A DNA stretch of 64,000 nucleotides, from positions 248,001 through 312,000 of the forward strand of contig NZ_JARXYZ010000004.1 of assembly GCF_029894125.1 (NCBI RefSeq), written 5' to 3'. The DNA comes from Kitasatospora sp. MAA19. Lineage in GTDB: Bacteria > Actinomycetota > Actinomycetes > Streptomycetales > Streptomycetaceae. Below are positions 42,718-50,911 of the stretch, piece after piece. Both the position numbers and the translations under genes were made by a program. The notes beneath the pieces were generated by a model, which made no database searches, was not told where the DNA came from, and saw nothing but the letters and a program-made list of their open reading frames with translations. Numbering within the stretch: position 1 is the first letter of the stretch; each line of letters begins with the position of its first letter.

Positions 42718-42946
42718 CCGCCGCCCCGGTTCCCCGCGCCCGGCCCGACCGGACCGAGCCGCCCGACTCCCCCGCACCGGACCAAGCCGCCCAACTCCCC
42801 CGCAAAGGGGCAGCGGCCGCGGCCCGCGCACGGTGCTCCCCTCCCCACCCGGGGAAATACCGCCGGGGACGGGGTGGGGAGCGGGCACAATGGCCTAGTG
42901 ATGGTGGGCCGTCCGGTGTCGGGGGGCCAGGGAATTGGAGGCCCGG

Positions 42947-44344
42947 GTGAGCGATCTTCCGCGCAAGGCAGTGACCCGCACGGCACGGCTCGCCGCCCTG
43001 CCGCTGGGAATAGCCGGTCGCGCCACGCTCGGACTGGGCAGGCGCATCGGCGGCCGCTCCGCCGAGGTGGTGACGGCCGAGCTCCAGCAGGCCACCGCCG
43101 ACCAGTTGTTCAAGGTCCTGGGCGAACTCAAGGGCGGGGCGATGAAGTTCGGGCAGGTGCTGTCCGTCTTCGAGGCCGCGCTGCCCGAGGAGGTCGCCGG
43201 GCCGTACCGGGCCGCGCTCACAAAGCTGCAGGACGCCGCTCCCCCGATGCCCGCCGCCAAGGTGCACACCGCGCTCGCCCAGCGACTCGGGGACAACTGG
43301 CGCGAGCTGTTCCGGGAGTTCGACGACCGACCGGCGGCGGCCGCCTCGATCGGGCAGGTGCACCGGGCGGTCTGGCACGACGGGCGCCGGGTCGCGGTCA
43401 AGGTGCAGTACCCGGGCGCGGGCGACGCACTGCTCGCGGACCTGACGCAACTGAGCCGGGTGGCTTGGCTGTTGGGCCCGTTGATCCCCGGGCTGGACAT
43501 CAAGCCGCTGATCACCGAGCTGCGCGAGCGCGTGTCGGAGGAACTGGACTACGAGCTGGAGGCGCAGGCCCAGCGCCGGCACGCCGAGGAGTTCGCCGAC
43601 GACGCGGACATCCTGGTGCCCGACGTGGTGGCGCAGGCCGACCAGGTGCTGGTCACCGAGTGGATGGACGGCACCCCGCTGGCCGAGGTGATCGCGAACG
43701 GCACCCAGGAGGAGCGCGACCGCGCCGGGCAGCTGCTGGCCCGGTTCCTGTTCGCGGGCCCGTCCCGGACCGGCCTGCTGCACGCGGACCCGCACCCGGG
43801 CAACTTCCGGCTGCTGAAGGACGACGGCCCGGCGTCGGGCTGGCGGCTGGGGGTGCTGGACTTCGGCACGGTGGACCGGCTGCCGGGCGGGCTGCCCGAG
43901 CCGATCGGGGCGTCGTTGCGGATGGCGCTGGACGGCGACGCGGCGGGCGTGCTGACGATGCTGCGCGAGGAGGGCTTCGTCAAGCCCTCGATCGAGCTGG
44001 ACCCGGACGCGGTGCTGGACTACCTGCTGCCGATCATCGAGCCGGCCGCCGTGGACAGCTTCCACTTCACCCGGGCCTGGATGCGCGCCCAGGCGGCCCG
44101 GATCGCGGATCCGCGCTCACCCGCCTACAACCTGGGCAAGCAGCTGAACCTGCCGCCCGCGTACCTGCTGATCCACCGGGTGACGCTGAGCACCATCGGC
44201 GTGCTCTGCCAGCTGGGCGCCCAGGCGCCGTTCCGGGCGGAGATGCTGGCGTGGCTGCCCCGGTTCGCCGAACAGGAACCCGCGAAGCCGGCCGGCCGCA
44301 GGCCCGCGAGCGGAAAGGCCGCCGGCCGCACCCGCAAGAGCTGA
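42947..44344 (+). CDS. ABC1/UbiB-family atypical kinase
   Basis: The 465-residue protein has all ABC1 signatures: KxGQ (GGAMKFGQVLS), the Ala-rich nucleotide loop (AAASIGQVHRA), VAVKVQYPG with the catalytic Lys, HADPHPGNF and LDFGTVDRL. Family members bind ATP and support isoprenoid-lipid or quinone biology; the actinobacterial targets are unclear. The C-terminus is Lys/Arg-rich. GTG 42947 follows GGAGG. A ~230-base gene-free gap precedes it. Confidence 0.92.
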   Translation: MSDLPRKAVTRTARLAALPLGIAGRATLGLGRRIGGRSAEVVTAELQQATADQLFKVLGELKGGAMKFGQVLSVFEAALPEEVAGPYRAALTKLQDAAPPMPAAKVHTALAQRLGDNWRELFREFDDRPAAAASIGQVHRAVWHDGRRVAVKVQYPGAGDALLADLTQLSRVAWLLGPLIPGLDIKPLITELRERVSEELDYELEAQAQRRHAEEFADDADILVPDVVAQADQVLVTEWMDGTPLAEVIANGTQEERDRAGQLLARFLFAGPSRTGLLHADPHPGNFRLLKDDGPASGWRLGVLDFGTVDRLPGGLPEPIGASLRMALDGDAAGVLTMLREEGFVKPSIELDPDAVLDYLLPIIEPAAVDSFHFTRAWMRAQAARIADPRSPAYNLGKQLNLPPAYLLIHRVTLSTIGVLCQLGAQAPFRAEMLAWLPRFAEQEPAKPAGRRPASGKAAGRTRKS

Positions 44345-44360
44345 CCCGGACGCAGCAACG

Positions 44361-44399
44361 GCCGCAGGCCGCTCCCCATGACGGGGGGCGGCCTGCGGC
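44361..44399. terminator. terminator between ABC1 kinase and the wblC operon
   Basis: A 17-bp stem with one G-T wobble (GCCGCAGGCCGCTCCCC paired with the complement at 44383-44399, loop ATGAC) separates convergent genes. Confidence 0.85.
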
Positions 44400-44437
44400 A
44401 CGACGGGGGTGAAACGCGGGGAGGCCCCGCGCCGCGA

Positions 44438-44836
44438 CTACATCAGCGCGACGGCGAGGGCCTTGCGGGCGCGCAGCGAGGCGCGCTCGGCCCGCTGCTT
44501 GAGCCGGCGGGCCCTGGCGACCCGGGTGACGAGGCGTTGGTGCTCCGCCTCGTGCAGGCGCTCTTGCATATGGGCCCGGGCCAGGGATTCGTGGAGGAGT
44601 TGCATTTCGAGGGTCCTGTTCTGGATCTGAAGTTCGGTGGTCTGCTCGGCGCGGACGGTCGGATCGATGGCGGCGGCGGTCATGTGGTGGTCCTGCTCGT
44701 GGTGCGTGCTCGGGAAGGGGACTGGTCGGGCTGCGTCGGCCTTGGCGGCGGCGATCCGGACGGAACGGCGGAGGGAGGTGTCCAGCAGGGGCTGCTCTCC
44801 CCGGCGGACGGCCCTGGCGCCGTGGGCGGGGTTCAC
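44438..44836 (-). CDS. coiled-coil protein coupled to wblC
   Basis: GTG 44836 overlaps the wblC stop (GTGA), giving a 132-residue product by translational coupling; ATG 44683 (AGGA upstream) would give 81 residues. The C-terminal ~70 residues are Leu/Glu/Arg-rich with heptad spacing (TTELQIQNRTLEMQLLHES, then RARRLKQRAERASLRARKAL), so a coiled coil is likely. No known domain. Being downstream of wblC it should share the antibiotic-induced, attenuated transcript. Confidence 0.65.
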   Translation of the reverse strand: MNPAHGARAVRRGEQPLLDTSLRRSVRIAAAKADAARPVPFPSTHHEQDHHMTAAAIDPTVRAEQTTELQIQNRTLEMQLLHESLARAHMQERLHEAEHQRLVTRVARARRLKQRAERASLRARKALAVALM

Positions 44837-45201
44837 GCCATGACCTCGGTCTTGCGCGGACGGCCACGCGGCCGCTTGCGGGCCACGACGACGCCCTGGA
44901 CGAAGAGCTCGCCACCCCAGACGCCCCACGGCTCGCGCCGCTCCAGCGCGCCGGTCAGACAGGCGTCCTTGACCGGGCAGGTGCCGCAGAGGGACTTCGC
45001 GTACTCGACGTCGGCGGGCGTCTCGGCGAAGAAGACCTCGGGGTCGAAGGCGCGGCAGGGGATGGGGAGCCCGAGCGCCTCGGCCTGCTCGATGGAGCTG
45101 ATCTGCATGGAAGGAACCTCCGGAGGGTCGGCCTGGTCGGCCTTGGTGATCTGGCTTGTCGGCGGTACGGACGGGATGGGCGGTGTGATGACCGTGGACA
45201 C
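44833..45201 (-). CDS. wblC: WhiB-family antibiotic-response activator WblC (WhiB7)
   Basis: The 122-residue protein has four Fe-S cysteines (Cys49, Cys72, Cys75, Cys81; CGTCPVKDAC), the GVWGG sigma-A-binding turn and a C-terminal AT-hook KRPRGRPRK that reads AT-rich DNA before the -35 box. This set identifies the WhiB7/WblC branch, which activates intrinsic resistance to ribosome-targeting drugs. GTG 45201 matches the usual length. ATG 45108 has a better-spaced GGAGG and would remove 31 N-terminal residues while keeping all cysteines. Upstream lie an attenuator, a leader ORF and a WblC-type promoter. Confidence 0.95.
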   Translation of the reverse strand: MSTVITPPIPSVPPTSQITKADQADPPEVPSMQISSIEQAEALGLPIPCRAFDPEVFFAETPADVEYAKSLCGTCPVKDACLTGALERREPWGVWGGELFVQGVVVARKRPRGRPRKTEVMA

Positions 45202-45300
45202 TGTTGGCGTCTTCCTCGTCTTCTCAGTGGTTCCGGCCCAGATGGCTGGTGGGTCTGGGCCGGAGGCCCCGGGGGGCCTGGGTGGTCTTGCGTACCGGAC

Positions 45301-45346
45301 AAAACAGAAGGGCCGCGGATCCCGGTGTGACGGGTTCCGCGGCCCT
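45301..45346 (-). terminator. intrinsic terminator/attenuator in the wblC leader
   Basis: On the minus strand AGGGCCGCGGAACCCG...CGGGATCCGCGGCCCT folds into a strong stem followed by TTCTGTTTT, a T-rich tract rare in this genome. It lies 100 bases before the wblC start and 24 bases after the leader ORF stop. Its left arm CCGCGGAA (45342-45335) can also pair with TTCCGCGG (45405-45398) inside the end of the leader ORF, giving an alternative fold that would let polymerase through. Confidence 0.85.
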
Positions 45347-45369
45347 GGAGGTGCCGACCTGAGGCTTGC

Positions 45370-45828
45370 TCAGGTTCGTTCTCTCCAGGGTTCAGGCCCG
45401 CGGAAGGCCCGCATCCGGATGGCCTTGGCGCCCGCGAGGGCCGCCATGGCCTGGTTAATCTGCTGCTCGTTCTGCTTCTGGGCGTTTCCGGCACCGATGA
45501 CCTGCGCATAGTCGCCATGCATGGCGGCGGCTACGAGTGCCTTCGGTGCCTGGGTCGGTCGCTCATCACGCAGGGAGCGCGACGTGCCGAACGACGCCCA
45601 GTCGCGGGACAGACCGGTCTCGACAGCGGTGCCTTCGACGTTCCTGCCGGCCGCGCCGCAGAGATCAGTGTGTCCAAGGGCACTGACAGCGGGGACGACG
45701 GAGACACCGGTGGTGTCGAGACCCAGACCGGTTCCACCGAGCTCGGCGAGCGCCCGCAGACGGGCGGCACGCAGGGAGGCAGCGACAACGGTCTGGCCAG
45801 TCAGTTTGGTGATCATGATGTTTCCCAC
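45370..45828 (-). CDS. wblC leader ORF (uORF)
   Basis: Starting at GTG 45828 (GGAGG 8 bases upstream) the frame gives 152 residues, ending MRAFRGPEPWRERT just before the attenuator. Starting at ATG 45522 it gives 50 residues, but with no clear SD. No domain is recognised. The end has AGA and CGA codons, rare here (TGG AGA GAA CGA ACC TGA), next to the segment that can pair with the attenuator arm. Ribosome slowing there by translation inhibitors should favour read-through into wblC, the mechanism described for whiB7/wblC. Whether the long product has a function of its own is unclear. Confidence 0.7.
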   Translation of the reverse strand: MGNIMITKLTGQTVVAASLRAARLRALAELGGTGLGLDTTGVSVVPAVSALGHTDLCGAAGRNVEGTAVETGLSRDWASFGTSRSLRDERPTQAPKALVAAAMHGDYAQVIGAGNAQKQNEQQINQAMAALAGAKAIRMRAFRGPEPWRERT

Positions 45829-45972
45829 TGTCTTCGCCTCCTCTCGGCGTCTCGCGGAGCCCGGTTCCCCCGGCTCCGAATGTTCGGATGTCTGTCTCGG
45901 TGAAGCTGTTGGGTGTGGGGGATTCGGCACAGGTGTCACCCCGTGCGATCGCGTCCCCTTGACCGCTCCGGC

Positions 45973-46011
45973 AGGCTATTGCGCTCCCGGTATGCCGCGC
46001 AAACTATTTTT
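45973..46011 (-). promoter_or_regulatory. WblC-type autoregulated promoter
   Basis: On the minus strand AAAAATAGT (46011-46003) directly precedes TTGCGC (46002-45997), and TAGCCT (45978-45973) follows after 18 bases. AT-rich DNA right upstream of a weak -35 box is the binding pattern of the WhiB7/WblC AT-hook. Transcription would start near 45966, about 140 bases before the leader ORF. Confidence 0.65.
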
Positions 46012-46077
46012 CGCGGCGGGTTCCGAAGTCCCCCGAGCGGCCCCCGGGCGACTCGCCCGGACCGCGCCCGGACCGGC

Positions 46078-48336
46078 TCACGCCGGATCGACCGGCTCGC
46101 CGTCCTCGACACCGTCCGGATCCTCCACGGGCTCCTCCCCCGCACACAACGAGAGCACGGCGGCCCCGTACTTGTCCAGCTTCAGCGCACCGACCCCGGA
46201 GATGACCGCCAGCTCCTGGCGACTGGCCGGCACGTCCTCGGCGATCGCCATGAGCGTCGCGTCGGTGAACACCACGTAGGCCGGTGCTCCCTGCTTCCTG
46301 GCCTGCCCGGCCCGCCACTCGCGCAGCCGCTCGTACAGCGCCTCGTCCATCGTGGACGGGCAGCTCTCGCAGCGGCGCAGCTTGCGCTCGACCGCCTCGG
46401 TGAGCACCTTCTCGCAGACCCGGCACTTCACCGGCCCGCGGACCCGCCGCCCGGCGGAGCGCTCACCGGGCTCGACGCCCCCGCGCCCGCTCCGCCCGCC
46501 GGTGCGCGCGCCGGGCGCGCTGGAGCCCGGGCGCAGCCCGTCCATGAAGCGGCTGGGCTTGCGGCTGGCGCGGCCGCCCGGGGAGCGGCTGAGCGCCCAG
46601 GAGAGCGAGAGGTGCTTGCGGGCGCGGGTGACGCCGACGTAGAGGAGCCGGCGCTCCTCCTCGATCTGCTCGTCGGTCTTGGCGTAGATGATCGGCAGGG
46701 TGCCCTCGGTGAGGCCGACGAGGAAGACGGCGTCCCATTCGAGGCCCTTGGCGGCGTGCAGCGAGGCGAGGGTGACGCCTTCGACGGCGGGGGCGTGCTG
46801 GGCGGCGGCCCGGGCGTCGAGTTCGGCGACGTAGGCGGCGAGTTCGGCGCCGTGGCCGGCGGCGGCGCGGGTGCGCTCGAACTCCTCGGCGAGCCGGACG
46901 AGCGCGGCGAGGGACTCCCAGCGGTCGCGGACGGCGCCGGAGCCGGCGGGCGGTTCGGCGGTGAAGCCGCGGGTGGCGAGGACGGCGCGGACCTGGCCGG
47001 CGAGGTCGGGGGCGTCGGCGGTGAGCGGGTCGGCGGCGGCCCGGGCGGCACCGCGCAGCAGGACGCCGGCGTCGCGGACCTCGGGGCGTTCGAAGAACCG
47101 CTCGGCGCCCTTGAGCTGGTAGGGGACGCCGAGGTCGGCGAGGGCCTGTTCGTAGACCTCGGACTGGCCGTTGGTGCGGAACAGGACGGCGATCTCGCTG
47201 GCGCGCACGCCGGCGGCGAGCAGGTCCTTGATCCGGCGGGCGGTGGTCTCGGCCTCGGTGGGCTCGTCCTCGTACTCGGTGTAGACGGGTTCGGGGCCGG
47301 CCTCGCGCTGGGAGACGAGTTCGAGCCGGTGCCGGGCGGCCTCGCCGCGGGCCTGGGAGAGCAGCCCGTTGGCGAGGTGGACGACCTGCGGGGTGGAGCG
47401 GTAGTCGCGGACCAGCTTGACGACCGTCGCCTCGGGGTGGCGGGTGCGGAAGTTGAGCAGGTAGTCGGGGGTGGCGCCGGTGAAGGAGTAGATGGTCTGG
47501 CTGGCGTCGCCGACGACGCAGAGACTGGCGCCGCCGCCGGGGCCGGTCCACTGGTCGAGGAGGCGCTGCTGGAGCGGGGAGACGTCCTGGTACTCGTCGA
47601 CGGTGAAGTGCCGGTACTGGCCGCGGACCTGGTCGGCGATGTCGGGGCGGTCCTCCAGGATGGCGGCGGTGAGCAGCAGGACGTCCTCGAAGTCGATCAC
47701 GCCGCGGCGGCTCTTGGCCTCCTCGTAGACGCGGTAGACCTGGGCGGTCTCGGCCGGGTCGCGGGGGGCCTCGCGGCCGGACTTCTGGACGGCGGCGGGG
47801 TAGTCGTCGGGGCCGATCTGGGTGACCTTGGCCCATTCGATCTCGGCGGTGAGGTCGCGCAGTTCGGTGCGCTGGACGCGCAGGCCGCAGCGGCCGGCGG
47901 ACTCGGCGACGAGCTGGACCTTGCGTTCGAGCAGCGAGGGGACGGGCCCGCCGACGGCGCGCGGCCAGAAGTACTGGAGCTGGCGCAGGGCGGCGGCGTG
48001 GAAGGTGCGGGCCTGGACGCCGTCGGCGCCGAGCTGGCGCAGCCGGCCGCGCATCTCGCCGGCGGCGCGGGCGGTGAAGGTGACGGCGAGGACCTGCTGG
48101 GGCTGGTAGACGCCGCTGCGCACGCCGTAGGCGATCCGGTGGGTGATGGCGCGGGTCTTGCCGGTGCCGGCGCCGGCCAGGACGCAGACGGGCCCGTGCA
48201 GGGCGGTGGCGACGGCGCGCTGTTCGGGGTCGAGCCCGGCGAGCACGGCGTCGGGGCCCGTGGCGGCGGTGGGGTCGGCCCAGAGGGAGCCGTGGGGGCC
48301 GTCGGACGGGCTGCCGCTCAAGAGGTCTTCCTGCAT
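46078..48336 (-). CDS. uvrD2: UvrD2-type SF1 DNA helicase with HRDC domain
   Basis: The 752-residue helicase has Walker A LAGAGTGKTR, motif II VDEYQDVSPLQ, motif III VGDASQTIYSF and motif V-VI segments (LHAAKGLEWDAVFLVG, LYVGVTRAR). After them comes a tetra-cysteine cluster (CRVCEK, CESC) and a C-terminal HRDC domain (YERLREWRAGQARKQGAPAY to the end). This architecture is that of mycobacterial UvrD2. It unwinds DNA 3' to 5' in repair. ATG 48336 follows GAGAGG by 9 bases; ATG 48345 is the alternative. A DnaA box lies about 35 bases upstream. Confidence 0.93.
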   Translation of the reverse strand: MQEDLLSGSPSDGPHGSLWADPTAATGPDAVLAGLDPEQRAVATALHGPVCVLAGAGTGKTRAITHRIAYGVRSGVYQPQQVLAVTFTARAAGEMRGRLRQLGADGVQARTFHAAALRQLQYFWPRAVGGPVPSLLERKVQLVAESAGRCGLRVQRTELRDLTAEIEWAKVTQIGPDDYPAAVQKSGREAPRDPAETAQVYRVYEEAKSRRGVIDFEDVLLLTAAILEDRPDIADQVRGQYRHFTVDEYQDVSPLQQRLLDQWTGPGGGASLCVVGDASQTIYSFTGATPDYLLNFRTRHPEATVVKLVRDYRSTPQVVHLANGLLSQARGEAARHRLELVSQREAGPEPVYTEYEDEPTEAETTARRIKDLLAAGVRASEIAVLFRTNGQSEVYEQALADLGVPYQLKGAERFFERPEVRDAGVLLRGAARAAADPLTADAPDLAGQVRAVLATRGFTAEPPAGSGAVRDRWESLAALVRLAEEFERTRAAAGHGAELAAYVAELDARAAAQHAPAVEGVTLASLHAAKGLEWDAVFLVGLTEGTLPIIYAKTDEQIEEERRLLYVGVTRARKHLSLSWALSRSPGGRASRKPSRFMDGLRPGSSAPGARTGGRSGRGGVEPGERSAGRRVRGPVKCRVCEKVLTEAVERKLRRCESCPSTMDEALYERLREWRAGQARKQGAPAYVVFTDATLMAIAEDVPASRQELAVISGVGALKLDKYGAAVLSLCAGEEPVEDPDGVEDGEPVDPA

Positions 48337-48377
48337 GCGTTCCATCCTCTCAGCCCGCTGGGACAACGGGGGTGGGG

Positions 48378-48386
48378 TTGTCCACA
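48378..48386 (+). promoter_or_regulatory. DnaA box TTGTCCACA upstream of uvrD2
   Basis: The exact Streptomyces oriC-type DnaA box occurs once in the divergent gap between uvrD2 and mrx. A single 9-mer can occur by chance, so function is only suggested by the intergenic place. Confidence 0.35.
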
Positions 48387-48474
48387 GGTCCGGTGTGATC
48401 GCAGGATGATCGCTGCGCACCGGGGCGCGCGAGTCCGTTCGTGCGCCGCCGTCTGCGCCGGGGCGTGGCCGTGC

Positions 48475-48500
48475 GGAATGACCGCCGCGCGGCGGGCGTT
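48475..48500 (+). promoter_or_regulatory. sigma-R promoter of mrx
   Basis: GGAAT (48475-48479), 18 bases, then GTT (48498-48500) matches the sigma-R consensus exactly. It lies 45 bases before the mycoredoxin ATG. Mycoredoxin is a known sigma-R target in S. coelicolor. Confidence 0.88.
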
Positions 48501-48544
48501 CCCGCCTTGAGACCGTACGCCCTCTTCCTGAAGGAGCCTCCTCG

Positions 48545-48802
48545 ATGTCCGGCAGCGTGACGATGTACAGCACGACCTGGTGCGGGTACTGCAACCGACT
48601 CAAGAGCCAGCTGGACCGGGAGGGGATCGGCTACACGGAGATCAACATCGAGGAGGACCCGGCGTCGGCGTCCTTCGTCGAGTCGGTCAACGGCGGCAAC
48701 CAGACGGTGCCGACGGTGCTGGTGACGCCGAACGCCGGCGGCGAGCGGGTCGTGATGACCAACCCGAGCCTGCTGCAGGTGAAGAAGGCCCTCGGGGTCT
48801 GA
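48545..48802 (+). CDS. mrx: mycoredoxin (glutaredoxin-like)
   Basis: The 85-residue thioredoxin-fold protein has the redox motif CGYC (TTWCGYCNRLKSQL) and the cis-Pro loop NQTVPTVLV. Mycoredoxin reduces mixed disulfides between proteins and mycothiol. A perfect sigma-R promoter upstream links it to sigR-rsrA 31 kb away in this window. ATG 48545 is preceded by GGAGCC. Confidence 0.93.
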   Translation: MSGSVTMYSTTWCGYCNRLKSQLDREGIGYTEINIEEDPASASFVESVNGGNQTVPTVLVTPNAGGERVVMTNPSLLQVKKALGV

Positions 48803-48812
48803 ACCGGCCGGG

Positions 48813-48850
48813 GCCCGGGTCGGCGCGCGTCACGGCGCGTCGGCCCGGGC
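48813..48850. terminator. hairpin between mrx and the GntR gene
   Basis: A 16-bp stem with two G-T wobbles (GCCCGGGTCGGCGCGC against 48835-48850) lies just after mrx and overlaps the 3' end of the convergent GntR gene. Confidence 0.65.
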
Positions 48851-49669
48851 GGGGTCGACGGGCGCGGCGGGCGCGGGCAGGATGGTGCGCGCCGCGAGGT
48901 CGCCGATGCCGTAGACGAGCCGGCTGCGGTCGGCGGAGTAGCGGGTCTCGATGACCCGGACGGGCCCGCGCCGGTCGAAGGTGACGCGGGTCTGCACCAT
49001 CAGCGGCACGCCGGGGCCGCCCTGGAACCACTGGGCCTCCTCGGGGCCGGGCATCCGGGCGACCAGGTGGTCGACGGCGCCGATCTCGGTGCGGCCGAGT
49101 CCGTTGAGGACGGCCTCGTCGCCGCCCTCGACCGGGTCGGGTTCCATCAGCGGGGTGCCGGCGGCGAGTCCGGCCCGGTAGTGGCTCTCCTCGATCGAGT
49201 AGGGCTCGCGGTCGAGCAGGCGCAGCTGGCGGCGGACCACGATGGCCTCGCCGGGGCGCAGTCCGAGCCGTTCGGCGATGTCCACCCGGGCCCGGACGAT
49301 CATCATCTCGAAGTCGCTGGTGAGTTCGCGGCCGGCCTCGGCGGCCTCGCCGAGGTAGACGGCGGAGGGCAGGGCCAGGCAGTCCCGGGGGGTGGGGGCC
49401 AGGGTGGGGCCGTAGGCGCGGTGGTCCAGGACGGGGTGTTCCCGCAGGTAGGTGCCCTTGCCCTGGAGGCGGACCAGGCGGCCTTCGTTGACCAGGACGT
49501 CGACCGCGAGCCGGACGGTGTTGCGGGCGACTCCGTACTGGCGTTCCAGTTCGCTCTCGACCGGCAGCGCGGCGTCGGCGGTGAACTCGCCCTCGGCGAT
49601 CCGGCGGCGCAGGTCGGCGGCGAGGCGCTGGTATTTGGGGGATTGGGCGGTGCCCCGGGGGATTGTCAC
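48830..49669 (-). CDS. GntR/HutC-family regulator
   Basis: The 279-residue protein has an N-terminal winged helix (YQRLAADLRRRIAEGEF, LPVESELERQYGVARNTVRLAV, GRLVRLQGKGTYL). A C-terminal UTRA-type effector domain follows (LGLRPGEAIVVRRQLRLLDREPY). Such proteins sense small metabolites, often sugars or amino acid derivatives. No catabolic operon is adjacent, so the effector is unknown. GTG 49669 has no strong ribosome binding site and may be leaderless. Confidence 0.88.
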   Translation of the reverse strand: MTIPRGTAQSPKYQRLAADLRRRIAEGEFTADAALPVESELERQYGVARNTVRLAVDVLVNEGRLVRLQGKGTYLREHPVLDHRAYGPTLAPTPRDCLALPSAVYLGEAAEAGRELTSDFEMMIVRARVDIAERLGLRPGEAIVVRRQLRLLDREPYSIEESHYRAGLAAGTPLMEPDPVEGGDEAVLNGLGRTEIGAVDHLVARMPGPEEAQWFQGGPGVPLMVQTRVTFDRRGPVRVIETRYSADRSRLVYGIGDLAARTILPAPAAPVDPARADAP

Positions 49670-49830
49670 CCGAGTGAATGTAGCGAGCGCCGTGGCGGGG
49701 TTTCAGCCGTTTCCGGCAATGTCGTCCGCGCGGGTTGACGGCGGATACCGGGTGGCGTGCGGCGGTAGCAGAACTGGCCCGTCCGGCCACGAACATCCGA
49801 TCGTGGCGGATTCGGGAGGGGATGGAAAAG

Positions 49831-49866
49831 AAAAACGGGGGCGCGCGGCATAATCCGCACGCCCCC
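49831..49866 (-). terminator. intrinsic terminator of nudC
   Basis: On the minus strand GGGGGCGTGCGG-ATTATG-CCGCGCGCCCCC (one wobble) is followed by GTTTTT, a textbook Rho-independent terminator 13 bases after the nudC stop. Confidence 0.92.
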
Positions 49867-49878
49867 ATTCGGACAGGA

Positions 49879-50820
49879 TTACCAGCGCGCCGCCGACGGC
49901 AGCGGTCCGCCGTACCAGAGCTCGACCAGGTGGCGCGCGATCGAGATCCCGGACGGCGGCAGGATCTCCCCCGCCTCCATCCCGGCCTTCAGCTCCTCGC
50001 GGGAGAACCAGCGCGCCTCGGCCAGTTCCTCGCCGTCCACGGTGATCTCCGTGCCGCCCGGCAGTGCCCGGCCCGTGAAGCCGAGCATCAGGCTCGACGG
50101 GAAGGGCCAGGGCTGGCTGGCGACGTAGCGCACCTCGCCGACCTTCACACCGGCCTCCTCCTGCACCTCGCGCACCACCGCCTGCTCGATCGACTCCCCC
50201 GGCTCGACGAAGCCGGCCAGGGTGGACCAGCGGCCCTCCGGCCACAGCGCCTGGCGGCCGAGCAGGCAGCGGTCCTGCTCGTCGGTGATCACCATGATCA
50301 CCGCCGGGTCGGTGCGCGGGTAGTGCTCGGCCGCGCAGGAGGTGCAGCGCCGCACGTGCCCGGCACCGGCCTTCTCGGTCGGGTGCCCGCAGCGCGAGCA
50401 GAAGCTGTGCAGCCGGTGCCAGTGCTCCAGCGCGACGGCGTGCACCAGCAGTCCGGCGTCCCGGTCCGACAGCAGCGCGCCGACCTCGCGCAGCCCGGCC
50501 GGACGGGCGTCGCCGTCCAGCCGCCCGGGCAGGCTGTCCCCGGCCAGCGCGAAGTACGAGACGCCGTCCTCGTCGGTGCCCAGGAAGTACCGGTCCCCGG
50601 TCTGCGGCGCCTCGAAGGAGGGCAGCAGCACGAGTTCGGTGCCCTGCGCGGTGTCGACGACGAACGCCTCGCCGCCGGCGATCGGCAGCACCCGGGTGGC
50701 CGGGTGGCTCCAGGCGGCCGCCAGCCAGGGCTCGTCGAACCGGTGCTCGGCCGCCCGGTCCACCCCGGCCCGGGCCAGTGCCAGGTTCAGTGGGCGTTCG
50801 GTCTCAGGCACGGTGCTCAC
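49879..50820 (-). CDS. nudC: NAD+ diphosphatase / deNADding enzyme NudC
   Basis: The 313-residue enzyme has a four-Cys zinc ribbon (FCSRCGH, CTSCAAEHYPRTDPAVI), the Nudix box (GFVEPGESIEQAVVREVQEE) and the SQPWPFPSSLM motif that defines NADH pyrophosphatases. It hydrolyses NAD(H) and removes NAD caps from RNA. GTG/ATG start at 50820 gives the normal length. It is downstream of, and in the same direction as, the M20 gene. Confidence 0.95.
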   Translation of the reverse strand: MSTVPETERPLNLALARAGVDRAAEHRFDEPWLAAAWSHPATRVLPIAGGEAFVVDTAQGTELVLLPSFEAPQTGDRYFLGTDEDGVSYFALAGDSLPGRLDGDARPAGLREVGALLSDRDAGLLVHAVALEHWHRLHSFCSRCGHPTEKAGAGHVRRCTSCAAEHYPRTDPAVIMVITDEQDRCLLGRQALWPEGRWSTLAGFVEPGESIEQAVVREVQEEAGVKVGEVRYVASQPWPFPSSLMLGFTGRALPGGTEITVDGEELAEARWFSREELKAGMEAGEILPPSGISIARHLVELWYGGPLPSAARW

Positions 50821-50844
50821 TTCGTTCCATCCCCACGTGATGAA

Positions 50845-50856
50845 TCATCCGGATGA
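50845..50856. promoter_or_regulatory. 12-bp palindrome TCATCCGGATGA upstream of nudC
   Basis: A perfect palindrome sits 25 bases before the nudC start in the 91-base gap behind the dipeptidase gene. It may be an operator or part of the promoter; nothing else supports it. Confidence 0.3.
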
Positions 50857-50911
50857 GTGATCTGACTGCCATGGTGTGCTCGCGCGGGCTCCCCCGGCGG
50901 GCCGGACGGGC

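Noticed and set aside
42718..42946. Small gene between tetR and the ABC1 kinase
   Set aside because: No frame with a ribosome binding site or coding-like third-position pattern was found; a loose GC-rich inverted repeat near 42840-42880 is too imperfect to call a terminator.
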